A DNA stretch of 64,000 nt from NORP233 sp050186825 (GTDB lineage Bacteria; Planctomycetota; J058): positions 62,001 to 126,000 of the forward strand of contig JBFWYD010000009.1 in assembly GCA_050186825.1 (NCBI GenBank), read 5' to 3'. Numbering within the stretch: the stretch's first letter is position 1; each line of letters opens with the position of its first letter. Positions 52,494-61,702 of the stretch are shown here, one piece after another. The notes beneath the pieces were generated by a model. It worked only from the letters and a program-made list of their open reading frames with translations. It ran no database searches and was not told where the DNA came from. Position numbers and translations under genes: made by a program.

Positions 52494-55400
52494 TCAGCGG
52501 TCGAGCCGTCGCATCAGCTCGAGGAAGCGCGCGCGCAGCGCCTCGTCTCCGCCCAGGTCGCGGTCGGCCTCGCGCAGCTCCTCCAGGAAGGCCCGCGCCC
52601 GCTCGCGCTCTCCCGCCTCGAGGTAGGTCTCGGCCAGCTCGTAGGCGACCTCCCACCAGGGCCCCTCGCGCGGCAAGCCGCGCAGCAGCTCCGCGTAGCC
52701 GACCAGGGCGGCGCGCGGGTCGCCCGTCACGCGCTGCACACGGCAGCGGGCGCGGCGCACGTCGAGCCGCCCGGCCACGCCGGGCGGGAGGGCGTCGAGC
52801 TGCGCCAGCGCCCGGCGCGGGTCCCCCTCGTCGAGGGCGAGCTCCGCGAGGAACAGCCGGGCGGCGCCCGTGGGGTCGGCGCGCGCGAGGAGCTCGGCGG
52901 CCAGGGCCCGAGCGCGTGCGCGCTCACCGAGGCGGGCGCAGAGACGCGCCGCCTCGAAGCGATCCGAGGCGCCCGTCGCGGGGTCGCGGCGCAGGTGCCG
53001 CTCGACGAGCTCGACCAGGCGCCGTCGCGCGCGGGCGTCGGCCTCGCCCCGCGCCACGAGCCGGGTCAGGGCCACGCGCTCGCACGCCTCGACGTCGACG
53101 GCGCGGCGATGCGCGGCGAACTCGCGCGCGTAGGCACGCGCCGCTGGCGCCACCTCCGCGTCGCGGCCGAGCTGGGCCAGCGCGACCACGCGCCCGCGCA
53201 GCGCCTCCTCGTGGAGCTCGGCCAGGAGCGCGCGCTGGCGGCCGTCCATCCGCAGGAGCAGATGCCGAGCCTCGAGCGCGCCGAGCGCCGCGAGCCCGGC
53301 CTCGAGCCGCGCGGGATCTCGCAGCCGCGCGCCGGCGGCGAGCTCCCTCGTGGCCCGGCGCAGCCCCTGGAGCAGGAGCTCGCGCTCCTCGCGGCCGAGG
53401 GGACCCTCGGCGGGGCGCTCGCTGGCGAGCTCCCCGAGGCGGGTCAGCGCCGCGTCGGGGTCGCGCACGAACACCAGGGCCAGGCGGCGCAGCCGGAGCT
53501 CTTCGCGCAGGCGGCGCGTGGCCGGGGCGCCGTCGCCCTGGGCCTCGAGGGCCAGGCGGCGCTCCAGGCCCAGCGCGGCCTCCTCGGCCCGCGCGCGGAG
53601 GGTCGGGTCGCGCTCGGCCCGGCGCAGGAGCTCCCAGACCTGGTCGCAGCGGTTGGCGCGCTCGATCGCGGCGATCGCCGCCGCCGGCCGGGCCCCGCGC
53701 GGCAGGCCCCGACGGTAGGCCTCGATCCAGGCCTCGACCTCGTCCGCTCGGTCGAGGGCGAGGGCGGCCTCGATCCGCCCCAGGTGCGCGCGCTCCTGGA
53801 GCGGCCAGGCCGCCCCCTCGAGCGCGAGCTGGCGCAGGGCGCGAGTGTGAGCCTCGACGGCGGCCTCCAGCGCGGCGACGTCGCGCTGGCCTCGCGCGTA
53901 GTCCAGGGCGACCCCCGCGTACTCGAGCAGGCTCGTCCCGTCGAGCCGAGGCGCGGGGGCGCGCGCGGCCGCCACCGGCACGCTGCCCGGGGCGTGCGCG
54001 GGCAGGTAGCGGTAGTAGGTCTCGAGGATCAGGGCGCCGAAGCAGGTCGCGAGCAGCGTGTCGCTGATCCACCCCGTCCCGCTCCACGAGCCGCGCTCGC
54101 AGTCGGCGCCCTTGCGCTGGAGCGAGATCAGCCCGTCACGGACGCGCAGGTTGAAGCTCAGCCAGGGCTCGCCGCCCACCTGGTAGAGGGCGAGGGCCGC
54201 GTAGTAGAGCTGGTAGAGGTTCTTGATCCGCCCGCGGTCGAGCTCGATGCGCGTCTGCGCGACCAGGTGGGTCGCGGCCCGGTTGCGCGGGGTCGAGGGC
54301 GACTCGCCCAGGAGCACGCGCAGGAACAGGCCGGTCGCGTCCATCCCAGGGGTGCCGTTGCCGCGCCCGGTGTAGCCGGTCCGGCCGTCGCTCCCGCTGA
54401 CCGCCTCCAGGAAGCGGCGCGCGCGCGGCCAGGGACCGTGGTCGCTGGTCGGGAGGTGGACGCCCGCGGCCTCGCACGAGCGGAGCGCGAGCACCATCCA
54501 GCTCGTGACGCTGGTGTCGCCCGCCTCGCGGGGCGAGTAGCGCCAGCCGAGGGCCTGGCTGGCGAGGATGTAGCTGGCGGCGCGCTCGAGCGCGGCCTGG
54601 ACCCGCGGCGCGCGCCGGTCGCGCGCGAAGGCCTCGGCCAGGGCGATGGTGCAGATCGCGTGGTCGTAGGCGTAGCCCAGGGCCTGCCCGCGGTAGCGCC
54701 CGTCGTCGCCGACCGCGTCGGCGAGCCAGTCGCGCGCTTGGACCACCAGCTCGCGGTAGGGCCCGGGGGTGACCGTGTCGTGGCCGCCGCTCACGAAGGC
54801 GAGCAGGGCCAGCCCCGTGGTCGCGAGGGCCGGCGGGGAGGCGCTCGGGCTCCCGTGGGGTCCGGTCCCCGCGCTGCCCCACACGCCCTCGCGCGTGCGA
54901 TGGCGCGCCAGCCACTCCAGCGCGCCCTCGAGGGCCACGCCGCTGGCCACCGACGCCCCGCGCCGCTCGGCGGCGCCGCCTCGTCCGCGGCCGGCGCCCC
55001 CGGCGCGGCCGAGGCCGAAGCTGCCCTCGCGCCCGGGGCGGCCGCCCTGCGCCTCCCGGTAGGCCTCGCCCGTATCGCGCTCGCTCGGCGCCTCGAGCTC
55101 GGGCACGCGGTCGTCGAGGAGGGGGCTCGTCGCGCGCCGGGCGCGCTCGTCCGCGCCCTGGGTGGGCGGGAGCACCGGGCTGCGCCGGGCGATGCGGACC
55201 TGGATCGCGGGAGGGTCGCGATGCCAGCGCGCGGCGATGCGCCAGAAGCTGAGCCCGACGAGGAGCGCGAGGTGGAAGCAGAGGGCCCCGAGCCAGAAGG
55301 GCGAGGCGCGCCAGGCGGCGTCTCGCCGAGGTCGCCACACCCGGTAGCGGCGATGCCGCGCCGCGGCTGGGAGCGAGGACCGAGCTGGGGCCGAGGAGCG

Positions 55401-55736
55401 AGGGCGCGGGGGGTGCCGCCGGGGCAGCGCCTCGGGGGCGAAGCGGCGCAGGAAGAGCGAGGCGCGCCGGGGCGCGCTGCGGCGGGGCAGGGGAGGGGAG
55501 GGCGGCGACTCCCTCGGCGTCGGTGCAGACTCGGTCGTGAGCTCCGGCCGAAGCTCGGCCGCGGCCCCTTCGGCGGGGGCGTGGCTCGTCTCGCGCGCGG
55601 GCGCGCCCTCTTGGCGCGAGGGCTCGGGCCCTCTCGAGGTCTCCTCCGAGGTCCCTTGGGACGCGGTCTGCCCCGCGCTTCGGCGAAAGGCCCTCGCGAT
55701 GGCCTCGCGAACGGGATCACGCTCGTCGTCGGACAC
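52494..55736 (-). CDS. Membrane protein with squalene-cyclase-like alpha toroid and TPR-like tail
   Basis: 1080 aa, GTG 55736. The N-terminal 150 residues are Pro/Arg-rich and cytoplasmic. One transmembrane helix follows (about 158-180, FWLGALCFHLALLVGLSFW). After a Gly-rich spacer, residues about 275-560 show prenyltransferase/squalene-oxidase-type repeats (ALEWLARHRTREGVWGSAGT, then SYILASQALGWRYSPREAGD, and MDATGLFLRVLLGESP). The last 500 residues are TPR-like helical pairs. Without the cyclase DxDD signature, a structural or binding role is more likely than terpene cyclisation. Confidence 0.72.
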   Translation of the reverse strand: MSDDERDPVREAIARAFRRSAGQTASQGTSEETSRGPEPSRQEGAPARETSHAPAEGAAAELRPELTTESAPTPRESPPSPPLPRRSAPRRASLFLRRFAPEALPRRHPPRPRSSAPARSSLPAAARHRRYRVWRPRRDAAWRASPFWLGALCFHLALLVGLSFWRIAARWHRDPPAIQVRIARRSPVLPPTQGADERARRATSPLLDDRVPELEAPSERDTGEAYREAQGGRPGREGSFGLGRAGGAGRGRGGAAERRGASVASGVALEGALEWLARHRTREGVWGSAGTGPHGSPSASPPALATTGLALLAFVSGGHDTVTPGPYRELVVQARDWLADAVGDDGRYRGQALGYAYDHAICTIALAEAFARDRRAPRVQAALERAASYILASQALGWRYSPREAGDTSVTSWMVLALRSCEAAGVHLPTSDHGPWPRARRFLEAVSGSDGRTGYTGRGNGTPGMDATGLFLRVLLGESPSTPRNRAATHLVAQTRIELDRGRIKNLYQLYYAALALYQVGGEPWLSFNLRVRDGLISLQRKGADCERGSWSGTGWISDTLLATCFGALILETYYRYLPAHAPGSVPVAAARAPAPRLDGTSLLEYAGVALDYARGQRDVAALEAAVEAHTRALRQLALEGAAWPLQERAHLGRIEAALALDRADEVEAWIEAYRRGLPRGARPAAAIAAIERANRCDQVWELLRRAERDPTLRARAEEAALGLERRLALEAQGDGAPATRRLREELRLRRLALVFVRDPDAALTRLGELASERPAEGPLGREERELLLQGLRRATRELAAGARLRDPARLEAGLAALGALEARHLLLRMDGRQRALLAELHEEALRGRVVALAQLGRDAEVAPAARAYAREFAAHRRAVDVEACERVALTRLVARGEADARARRRLVELVERHLRRDPATGASDRFEAARLCARLGERARARALAAELLARADPTGAARLFLAELALDEGDPRRALAQLDALPPGVAGRLDVRRARCRVQRVTGDPRAALVGYAELLRGLPREGPWWEVAYELAETYLEAGERERARAFLEELREADRDLGGDEALRARFLELMRRLDR

Positions 55737-55944
55737 AGGCTCCCCCCCCCCGTGAGACACCGGCCGCAGCGCTGTGTGTCGTTGCCCTCCTGAGGAGTCG
55801 GTCCCAGCGCAGCTCGGCCTCGCGAGCCTGGGCTGGACCGGTTCGCCTCCGCCCGCTTCGCGCCTCCAGAACCGCGCGCCCCCTCGCGCGGGATGGCCCC
55901 CGGCGGGTAGCCTGAAGGCCTGCACCCAGCAGGAGGAGCGAGCC

Positions 55945-57381
55945 TTGGGACCCGTCGTGCGCTGCCCTCGTTGCGAGAACGAGTGCCCTCGCGGCAGCTC
56001 GAGCTGCTCTCTGTGCGGGGAGGTGCTCCCGCTCCCTGCGAGTGAGCGACCCACGCGGCGCGCGCCCAAGGCCATGGTCCTCTGCCCGCGCTGCCGCTTT
56101 CAGAACTTCCCCCAGGCGCGCAGCTGCTTGAGCTGCGGGCGCAAGCTCGAGCCGCAGTCGCAGGCCGATCCGGACCTGCTCGAGACGAAGCCGCCGACCT
56201 CGGCGTCTGCGCCGGCATCTGGGCCTGGCGCGGCCGAGGACGAGGGGGGGGGCTCCTTCTCCGCCTTCGCCATGGCGCTCGAGAACGCCTTCGGCGACGA
56301 GGAGGCGGACGACGACGATCCGCCGCTGCCCGAGCTCGAGGAGGACGCACCGGAGTACGGGGACGGCGCGAAGACCACGCGCCTCCAGCGCTCGCCCAGC
56401 TTCGGCGGCAGCCTGGCCTACGCCGACTTCGACCTGCTCCCTCCGCCCTCGCCGCCCGCCCTCCCTCAGCGTCCCCCCGCTCCGGCGGCGCGCCCCCCAG
56501 CGGCGCGCCCCCCAGCGGCGCGCCCCCCGGAGCCGCGGCTCGCCCCGGCGTGGCCGGCCCTCCCGCCTGCCGCGCCGCCCGTGGCCGCGCCTCCCGCGGC
56601 CGCGCAGGCCCCCGCCGCGCTAGCCCCGGCTCGGCCTGCGGCGCCGGTCGCCGAGGCGGAGCCGGAGCCGGAGGTGGCCCAGGGGCAGCGCATCGAGTCG
56701 CGCCCGGAGCAGGTCGTTGCCTGGCTGATCTGCGAGGGCTTCGACCCGGTCCCGCTCGCGCGCGACCGCGCGCAGGTGGTGATCGGGCGCAGCCAGCGCT
56801 CCGACCTCTGCCTCCCGCACGAGAGCGTCTCGCGCGCGCACGTCGCGATCCGGGTGCTCGGGGAGAGCATGAACGTGGAGGACCGCTCCACCTACGGCAC
56901 GCATCTCAACGGCGCGCGCATCCGCAGCGCCAAGCTGCGAGTGGGCGACGAGCTGCAGGTCGGCCCCTACCGGATCGGCGTGTGGGCCACGCTGCCCAGC
57001 GACAAGCCGGAGGACGAGGAGGAGATCACGCGGCCGCTGCAGCTCCCGGAGACCGGGGCCGAGGCCATGAAGGGGCGCCTCGAGCGGATCTCCCTCCCGG
57101 AGGTGCTCCAGCAGATCGAGTTCAACCAGAAGACCGGGACCCTGCGCGTGTTCGACGAGGCGGGGAAGGAGTCGCTGCTCGTGGTCTACGAGGGCGCGCC
57201 GGTCTACGCCGAGGGCGCGCCGGGGCAGAAGGACCAGGACGTGGTGTTCGAGATGCTCCGGCTCACCCGCGGCCAGTTCAACTTCATGTCCCAGGTCGAG
57301 GCCGGCGAGATGCGTATGGTCGGCGTGACCCTGACCGGCTTGCTGCTGGAGTTCAGCCGCCAGGTCGACGAAGACGACTAG
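55945..57381 (+). CDS. Zinc-ribbon/FHA/DUF4388 protein
   Basis: 478 aa, TTG 55945 with AGGAGGAG 6 bp upstream; GTG 55957 is an alternative. Two zinc ribbons (CPRCENECPRGSSSCSLCG and CPRCRFQNFPQARSCLSCG) open the protein. An acidic and Pro/Ala linker (about 85-245) follows. An FHA domain lies at about 268-350 (VVIGRSQRSDLCLPHESVSR, RSTYGTHLNG). A classical DUF4388 module ends the protein (about 370-478; MKGRLERISLPEVLQQIEFN, TGTLRVFDEAG). It probably links phospho-Thr recognition to a multiprotein complex. Its stop lies 1 bp before the next start. Confidence 0.82.
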   Translation: MGPVVRCPRCENECPRGSSSCSLCGEVLPLPASERPTRRAPKAMVLCPRCRFQNFPQARSCLSCGRKLEPQSQADPDLLETKPPTSASAPASGPGAAEDEGGGSFSAFAMALENAFGDEEADDDDPPLPELEEDAPEYGDGAKTTRLQRSPSFGGSLAYADFDLLPPPSPPALPQRPPAPAARPPAARPPAARPPEPRLAPAWPALPPAAPPVAAPPAAAQAPAALAPARPAAPVAEAEPEPEVAQGQRIESRPEQVVAWLICEGFDPVPLARDRAQVVIGRSQRSDLCLPHESVSRAHVAIRVLGESMNVEDRSTYGTHLNGARIRSAKLRVGDELQVGPYRIGVWATLPSDKPEDEEEITRPLQLPETGAEAMKGRLERISLPEVLQQIEFNQKTGTLRVFDEAGKESLLVVYEGAPVYAEGAPGQKDQDVVFEMLRLTRGQFNFMSQVEAGEMRMVGVTLTGLLLEFSRQVDEDD

Positions 57382-57382
57382 G

Positions 57383-57802
57383 GTGAGCTCCTCGAACCCC
57401 GACGACGCGGCGCTCGAGGCGCTGCTGCGCGGGACGCGCACGATCGCGCTGGTCGGCGCCTCCCCCGACCCGCGGCGGCCCTCCCACGGCGTGATGTCCT
57501 ACCTGCTCTCGGTGGGCTACGAGGTGACCCCGATCCGTCCGGGCGGCGGCGAGGTGCTGGGCGTGCCCTGCGTGGCCTCGCTCCGCGACCTCGCGGCGCC
57601 GCCGGACCTGGTGGATGTGTTCCGCGCGCCAGAGCACGTGCCCGGGGTCGTGGACGACGCGCTGGCCGTGGGCGCGCGGGCGCTGTGGCTCCAGGACGGC
57701 GTCATCCACGAGGCGGCCGCCGAGCGGGCGCGGGCGGCTGGGCTGCAGGTGGTGATGGACGACTGCACCCTGCGGGTGCACCGCCGCTTGCTCGGACGCT
57801 GA
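57383..57802 (+). CDS. CoA-binding domain protein (YccU-like)
   Basis: 139 aa, GTG 57383. It has a Rossmann-type CoA-binding domain of the YccU/COG1832 family: TIALVGASPDPRRPSHGVM, YEVTPIRPGGGEVLGVPCVA, VDVFRAPEHVPGVVDDAL, ALWLQDGVIHEAA and the C-terminal MDDCTLRVHRRLLG. The protein is a single compact domain of normal length, without the ligase partner found in succinyl-CoA synthetases. Cytoplasmic; likely binds CoA, role unknown. Confidence 0.88.
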   Translation: MSSSNPDDAALEALLRGTRTIALVGASPDPRRPSHGVMSYLLSVGYEVTPIRPGGGEVLGVPCVASLRDLAAPPDLVDVFRAPEHVPGVVDDALAVGARALWLQDGVIHEAAAERARAAGLQVVMDDCTLRVHRRLLGR

Positions 57803-57827
57803 CAGCGCCGACCGCTTGATTCGATGG

Positions 57828-57934
57828 GACTCGTGCCCGTGCCCGGTGCCCGAGGGTCGGAGCGCGATCCTCGCTGCGCCAGCTTCGGGCACCGCTTCGC
57901 TGGGCACGGGCATGGGCACGGGAGCTTCGCTCTC
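57828..57934. repeat. Dispersed GTGCCC/GGGCAC inverted-repeat element, copy 3
   Basis: The left arm (GACTCGTGCCCGTGCCCGG, 57828-57846) and right arm (GGGCACGGGCATGGGCACGG, from 57902) are near-complementary and flank about 55 bp. The arms match the single copies at 25964 and 33017. It lies in the 245-bp gap 57803-58047. Confidence 0.45.
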
Positions 57935-57992
57935 AACTCGAGCGGTCGCCGCTGTGCGTCGGATCACGGCCAGCGAGGCGGGCAGAAATGCA

Positions 57993-58017
57993 GCGCGGCG
58001 GGCCAGGCCCGCCGCGC
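57993..58017 (-). terminator. Hairpin terminator of the lipoprotein gene at 58048
   Basis: A perfect 12-bp stem (GCGCGGCGGGCC and its complement) around a single A lies 30 bp after the stop of the minus-strand gene and is followed on that strand by GCATTTCTG. Confidence 0.5.
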
Positions 58018-58047
58018 CGAGGAAGGAAGGGGGAAGGAGAGGGGAGC

Positions 58048-59937
58048 TCAGGGCTGCTTGGCGGCCGGGGTCAGGGTCCCGGTGGCCACCAGCGACTGCC
58101 CGCGGGTGCTGAAGTCGAGGCGTTCGAGGGTGAAGCCCTTGACCGCGGGGAGCACGAAGCCGGGCACGCTGCCGAGCGAGGACTGGACGATCTGCGGGGC
58201 GATCTGGGCGGTCACGGCCTCGACGAGCGGCTCGCTGCCGGGCAGGGCCTTGCCGACCACGTCCACGTGGACCTCGAGGTTGCCGGTGGGCACGAGCTTG
58301 ATCGTCCCGCCCTGCTCCTCGAGGCGGGCCTCCGCGCTGAGCGCGTAGACGGTCTCGGCCAGGGTCACGATCGCGCCGGTCTTGGGGTCCTGGATCTTCC
58401 AGGCCACGTTGACCGCGCCGAGCGAGAGCACGAGCTGGTGCGGCATGTTCTCGACGATCTCGACGACCGGGGGCAGGCGGGTCTCGACGTCCAGGTCGAT
58501 GGGCACGCCCTTGGGCAGGACCTGCTCGAGCTGCGGGTTGGCGTTCACGATCGCGGTCGTGTCGAGGCGGAGCGCGCCGGTCGGGTTGATCTTGTCGAGC
58601 GTGGCCTGGTCGACGGTGAAGCTGAGGATCCCGTGGCGCCAGCCGGCGTGCAGCGCCTGGTTGATCGTGTCCTGGTGGATCGCCAGCGCGCCGTTCCAGA
58701 GGGCGCCGCCGGCGCCGCCGAGGTTCGCGTTCGGGGTGCGCAGCGCGACGGTCGCGTCGCTCCCGTAGGTGGGGGCGTCGGCCTGGATCGCGACGCTGAA
58801 GCCCGCGTTCAGGCCCTCGTCGTCGAGCGTCAGCCGGCGCAGGTGCCAGGCGGCGGTGATCGACTTGCCGAAGGCGGTCTTGGTCACGGTGCCGTCGGTC
58901 TTGGCCTTGGAGAGGGCCGCGTTGAGGGCCGCGTCGAGCTGGGTGCTGGCGGCGCCGGCGAACTGCTTGACGAAGCCGTCGCGGAGCTGGTCCTTGGCCG
59001 AGTCGGCCCAGTCGGGCACCGAGAAGCCGGTCACGCTGGCGGTGACGCCGGTCACCTGGCTGCTGAGCTTGCCCGTGGCCGGGTCGAGGGAGGGCACGGC
59101 CAGCCCCTCGATGATCAGGTTGCCGGCGCGGACGGTCCCCGTCTTCTTCTTGCTGAAGAAGAGCAGGAAGGTCGCCTTGTACTCGATCCCGAGCGAGACG
59201 TTCGCGACGTCGACCCGGAAGCGGATCCCCCGCGACTCGGCGTCCACGGCGGCGGTCACGGCGCCGAAGTCGAAGGAGGTGAACTTGGTGTCCTTGGGCG
59301 GCTTGGTGGTCAGGACCGACTGCCGGATCGTGGGCTTCTGGGCCTCGATCCCCTGGCCGATCGCCGGCTCGAACAGGTCGAGGGCGTCGTCGCCGAGGCG
59401 GACCGTGGCGGCCTCGGCCACCTCGCTGCCCTCGGTCGCGAGCTGGCCCACGAGCACCGAGACCTGGCGCTCGGTCTTGTTGCCGTCCTTGTCGGCGGCC
59501 TCGACGACGATCGTGCGCAGCCCGGGGGTGAGGTCGACCTTCACGGTCGCCTTGCCGTCCGCGTCGAGGGTGGCGCCGCGACCGTTCACGAACACCGACT
59601 GGACCGCCTTGCCCTGGTTGGCGGTGACCTGGATCTCGACCGGCTGGCTGCCGGCGGGCATCGCGGCGCCGCGGGCGGGGCTGAGGATCTCGACCACGGG
59701 CCCGGTGAACTGCGACCCGGCCGGGAAGGCGCCGGCCGCCGCGGGCAGCGAGCTCAGGCCGCCCTGGCCGCTGGCGGCCATGGGCAGGTAGCCCTGCGAC
59801 CCGATCGGGGCGGCGGTCCCGGTGGCGAGGAGCGTGCGGCTCCCCCCACCCTGCTGGCTGCCGCATCCCATCCCCATGCAGGAGAAGGCGGTCATCGCGG
59901 CGGCGCTCAGGAGCAGGTTGCGGTGCTTGCGGATCAT
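58048..59937 (-). CDS. Large lipoprotein with Ig-like and TULIP-like domains
   Basis: 629 aa, ATG 59937. The signal peptide ends in a lipobox-like FSCMGMGCGS (Cys about 20 or 25). An Ig-like bacterial domain (about 85-170; PVVEILSPARGAAMPAGSQP, GLRTIVVEAADKDGNKTERQ) precedes a 430-residue beta-rich region. That region includes TINQALHAGWRHGILSFTVD, which resembles the conserved helix-strand turn of BPI/TULIP-type lipid-binding proteins (LNQALYALWRAG). It is probably a cell-surface or periplasmic lipid-binding lipoprotein; the TULIP call is inference. A 298-bp region separates it from the divergent GGDEF-like gene. Confidence 0.65.
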   Translation of the reverse strand: MIRKHRNLLLSAAAMTAFSCMGMGCGSQQGGGSRTLLATGTAAPIGSQGYLPMAASGQGGLSSLPAAAGAFPAGSQFTGPVVEILSPARGAAMPAGSQPVEIQVTANQGKAVQSVFVNGRGATLDADGKATVKVDLTPGLRTIVVEAADKDGNKTERQVSVLVGQLATEGSEVAEAATVRLGDDALDLFEPAIGQGIEAQKPTIRQSVLTTKPPKDTKFTSFDFGAVTAAVDAESRGIRFRVDVANVSLGIEYKATFLLFFSKKKTGTVRAGNLIIEGLAVPSLDPATGKLSSQVTGVTASVTGFSVPDWADSAKDQLRDGFVKQFAGAASTQLDAALNAALSKAKTDGTVTKTAFGKSITAAWHLRRLTLDDEGLNAGFSVAIQADAPTYGSDATVALRTPNANLGGAGGALWNGALAIHQDTINQALHAGWRHGILSFTVDQATLDKINPTGALRLDTTAIVNANPQLEQVLPKGVPIDLDVETRLPPVVEIVENMPHQLVLSLGAVNVAWKIQDPKTGAIVTLAETVYALSAEARLEEQGGTIKLVPTGNLEVHVDVVGKALPGSEPLVEAVTAQIAPQIVQSSLGSVPGFVLPAVKGFTLERLDFSTRGQSLVATGTLTPAAKQP

Positions 59938-60235
59938 TCGGGTTGCCTCCCGGTTGATCCGCACTGGTGCAAGGCCTCGGCCACTTGGCCGGCGTCGCAA
60001 GTCGTTGCGTCGTAGGTATCGATTTGGGGCCGGGAAGATCGAGAGACGCAAACGAGGCGATGCGGGTTACGCATACGGGACGAAAGCGGGGCCTGCTTGA
60101 CACGCAAGGGAACCCCCTCCGATATGACCCACGAAGCAGCGACAATCGCCGCATAGCTAGCGCAAAGCATACTTCGGACAATGGGTGACCTATGTCTAAC
60201 AGGGCACGCAGGAACATATATGGATAGCGAGCCTC

Positions 60236-61429
60236 GTGCGCGATGGGGCGGGGAAGGCTGGCCCTGGCGATCATGAAGGCGTGGACGAGGACCTCCGAAG
60301 GCTCGAGCGAGGGGGTGACCCGCTGCGCGTCGCGCAGGCTGCGCTGCGCGCAGGAGAGTCGGGGCGCGCGCTCGTCGCGGCGCGGGCGGCCGTCGAGGGA
60401 GGGGGGCGGAGCCGGGAGGAGGTCGAGGCCTGGCTGTGGGAGCACATCCCTCTGGGGCGTGAGCTCCAGGAGGGGCTGACGACGCTGAGCAAGGCGGGCA
60501 GGAACCTGCGCGTCCTGGACAGCTTGCTGATGGCCCTGGCCGGGGCCGGGGATCCCCGAGTGGATCGGGAGCTCTCCGAGTGGTCGGCGGTCGTGAACGG
60601 CCCGGCGGACCTCGCGGAGCTCCTGCGAGCGCCGCCGGTGATGCGCTGGCTGCGTGCGGTCGAGCGGCTGGACCCGGACGCCTTCGTCTTCGCCACGCTG
60701 GGGGAGGGGGAGGCGCTCGCCGTCGCGACGGCCTACCTCCGACGCGAGCCGGCCTCCCTGACCGCCGCTGACCAGGACCCCGAGTCCGCTCGTCGCCTGA
60801 TGGAGCTGTGCCTCGTTCACCAGCTCGCCCCCTACTGGGAACGGCCAGAGGTCGCGGCCCTCCTCGAGGCATGGCCGCTCGCCAGGGATCCGCTCGTGGC
60901 CTCCGAGCTGGCGGTCGCGGCGGGCAGGGAAGGGGAGCGGCTCGCCGACGGCGCTGCCCCCTGGCGTCCACCTTGGGTCGACCCAGGCCGTCCCGCGCAG
61001 GTGCGAGACCGGTTGACCCTCAGCCATCACCGAACGACCTTCCTGAGGGGAGGTGGCCGGCAGGCCCTCGCTGACGCCACGGGCGTCCTCTACGTCGACA
61101 TGGACGAGACCATGCGGCTGAACGACGAGCACGGCCACCTGGTCGGGGACGCGGTGCTGCGGCGGGTCGCGGATCTCTGCCGAGAGGTCGTCGGGGACCG
61201 CCTGGCGCGTGTCGGGGGCGACGAGTGGGTGATCCCCTGGGACGGGCCGGACTCGCTCGACGTGGCCCACACCCTGGTCGCTGCGGTCCGAGCTGGGGGG
61301 GAGGCGACGATCAAGGTCGGCCTCGACCGCGGCAGCGGCCCCGGCCTGACCCGGCTCGAGCGGGCTCGGGAGGCCTTCTGGCACCTGGGCCGACGCCCGC
61401 GCGACGAGGTCCTGGAGGCCGCGGACTGA
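60236..61429 (+). CDS. GGDEF-like protein with altered signature (GGDEW)
   Basis: 397 aa, GTG 60236. The N-terminal 250 residues are helical with no recognised domain. The C-terminus (about 275-395) follows the diguanylate cyclase fold: VLYVDMDETMRLNDEHGHLV, GDAVLRRVADLCREVVGDRL and ARVGGDEWVIPWDG, where the signature reads GGDEW instead of GGDEF/GGEEF. The catalytic Asp/Glu are kept, so activity is possible but not assured. There is no membrane segment. It stands alone and is divergent from the lipoprotein gene. Confidence 0.75.
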   Translation: MRDGAGKAGPGDHEGVDEDLRRLERGGDPLRVAQAALRAGESGRALVAARAAVEGGGRSREEVEAWLWEHIPLGRELQEGLTTLSKAGRNLRVLDSLLMALAGAGDPRVDRELSEWSAVVNGPADLAELLRAPPVMRWLRAVERLDPDAFVFATLGEGEALAVATAYLRREPASLTAADQDPESARRLMELCLVHQLAPYWERPEVAALLEAWPLARDPLVASELAVAAGREGERLADGAAPWRPPWVDPGRPAQVRDRLTLSHHRTTFLRGGGRQALADATGVLYVDMDETMRLNDEHGHLVGDAVLRRVADLCREVVGDRLARVGGDEWVIPWDGPDSLDVAHTLVAAVRAGGEATIKVGLDRGSGPGLTRLERAREAFWHLGRRPRDEVLEAAD

Positions 61430-61532
61430 GTCACCCCCCGGGGCCGTGTCCGGCGGGGCAGGGGAGGGGGGCGGCGGCTCGGAGCCCGTATCAGGCTCGA
61501 GCGCGGTGCGCGAAAGTGCTCGGGTTGCTCGG

Positions 61533-61603
61533 GGTCTCGGTCTCGATCTCGGGCTCGGCTCGGGCTCGGCTCGGACTCGGACTCGGACTCGGACTCGGAC
61601 TCG
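61533..61603. repeat. Degenerate CGGACT/CGGTCT/CGGGCT hexamer array, left
   Basis: About 70 bp of six-base units, the last five being exact ACTCGG repeats. The same units appear at 62052-62287. Confidence 0.75.
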
Positions 61604-61702
61604 CCGACCCTTCGCGTTCCTCCGCGTCTTTCCCGGCCTCACTCCACCCGGGGCCCCTTCGCGTTCTCCGCGTCTTTCCCGGCCTCAGTCCACAGCACGA
61701 GG

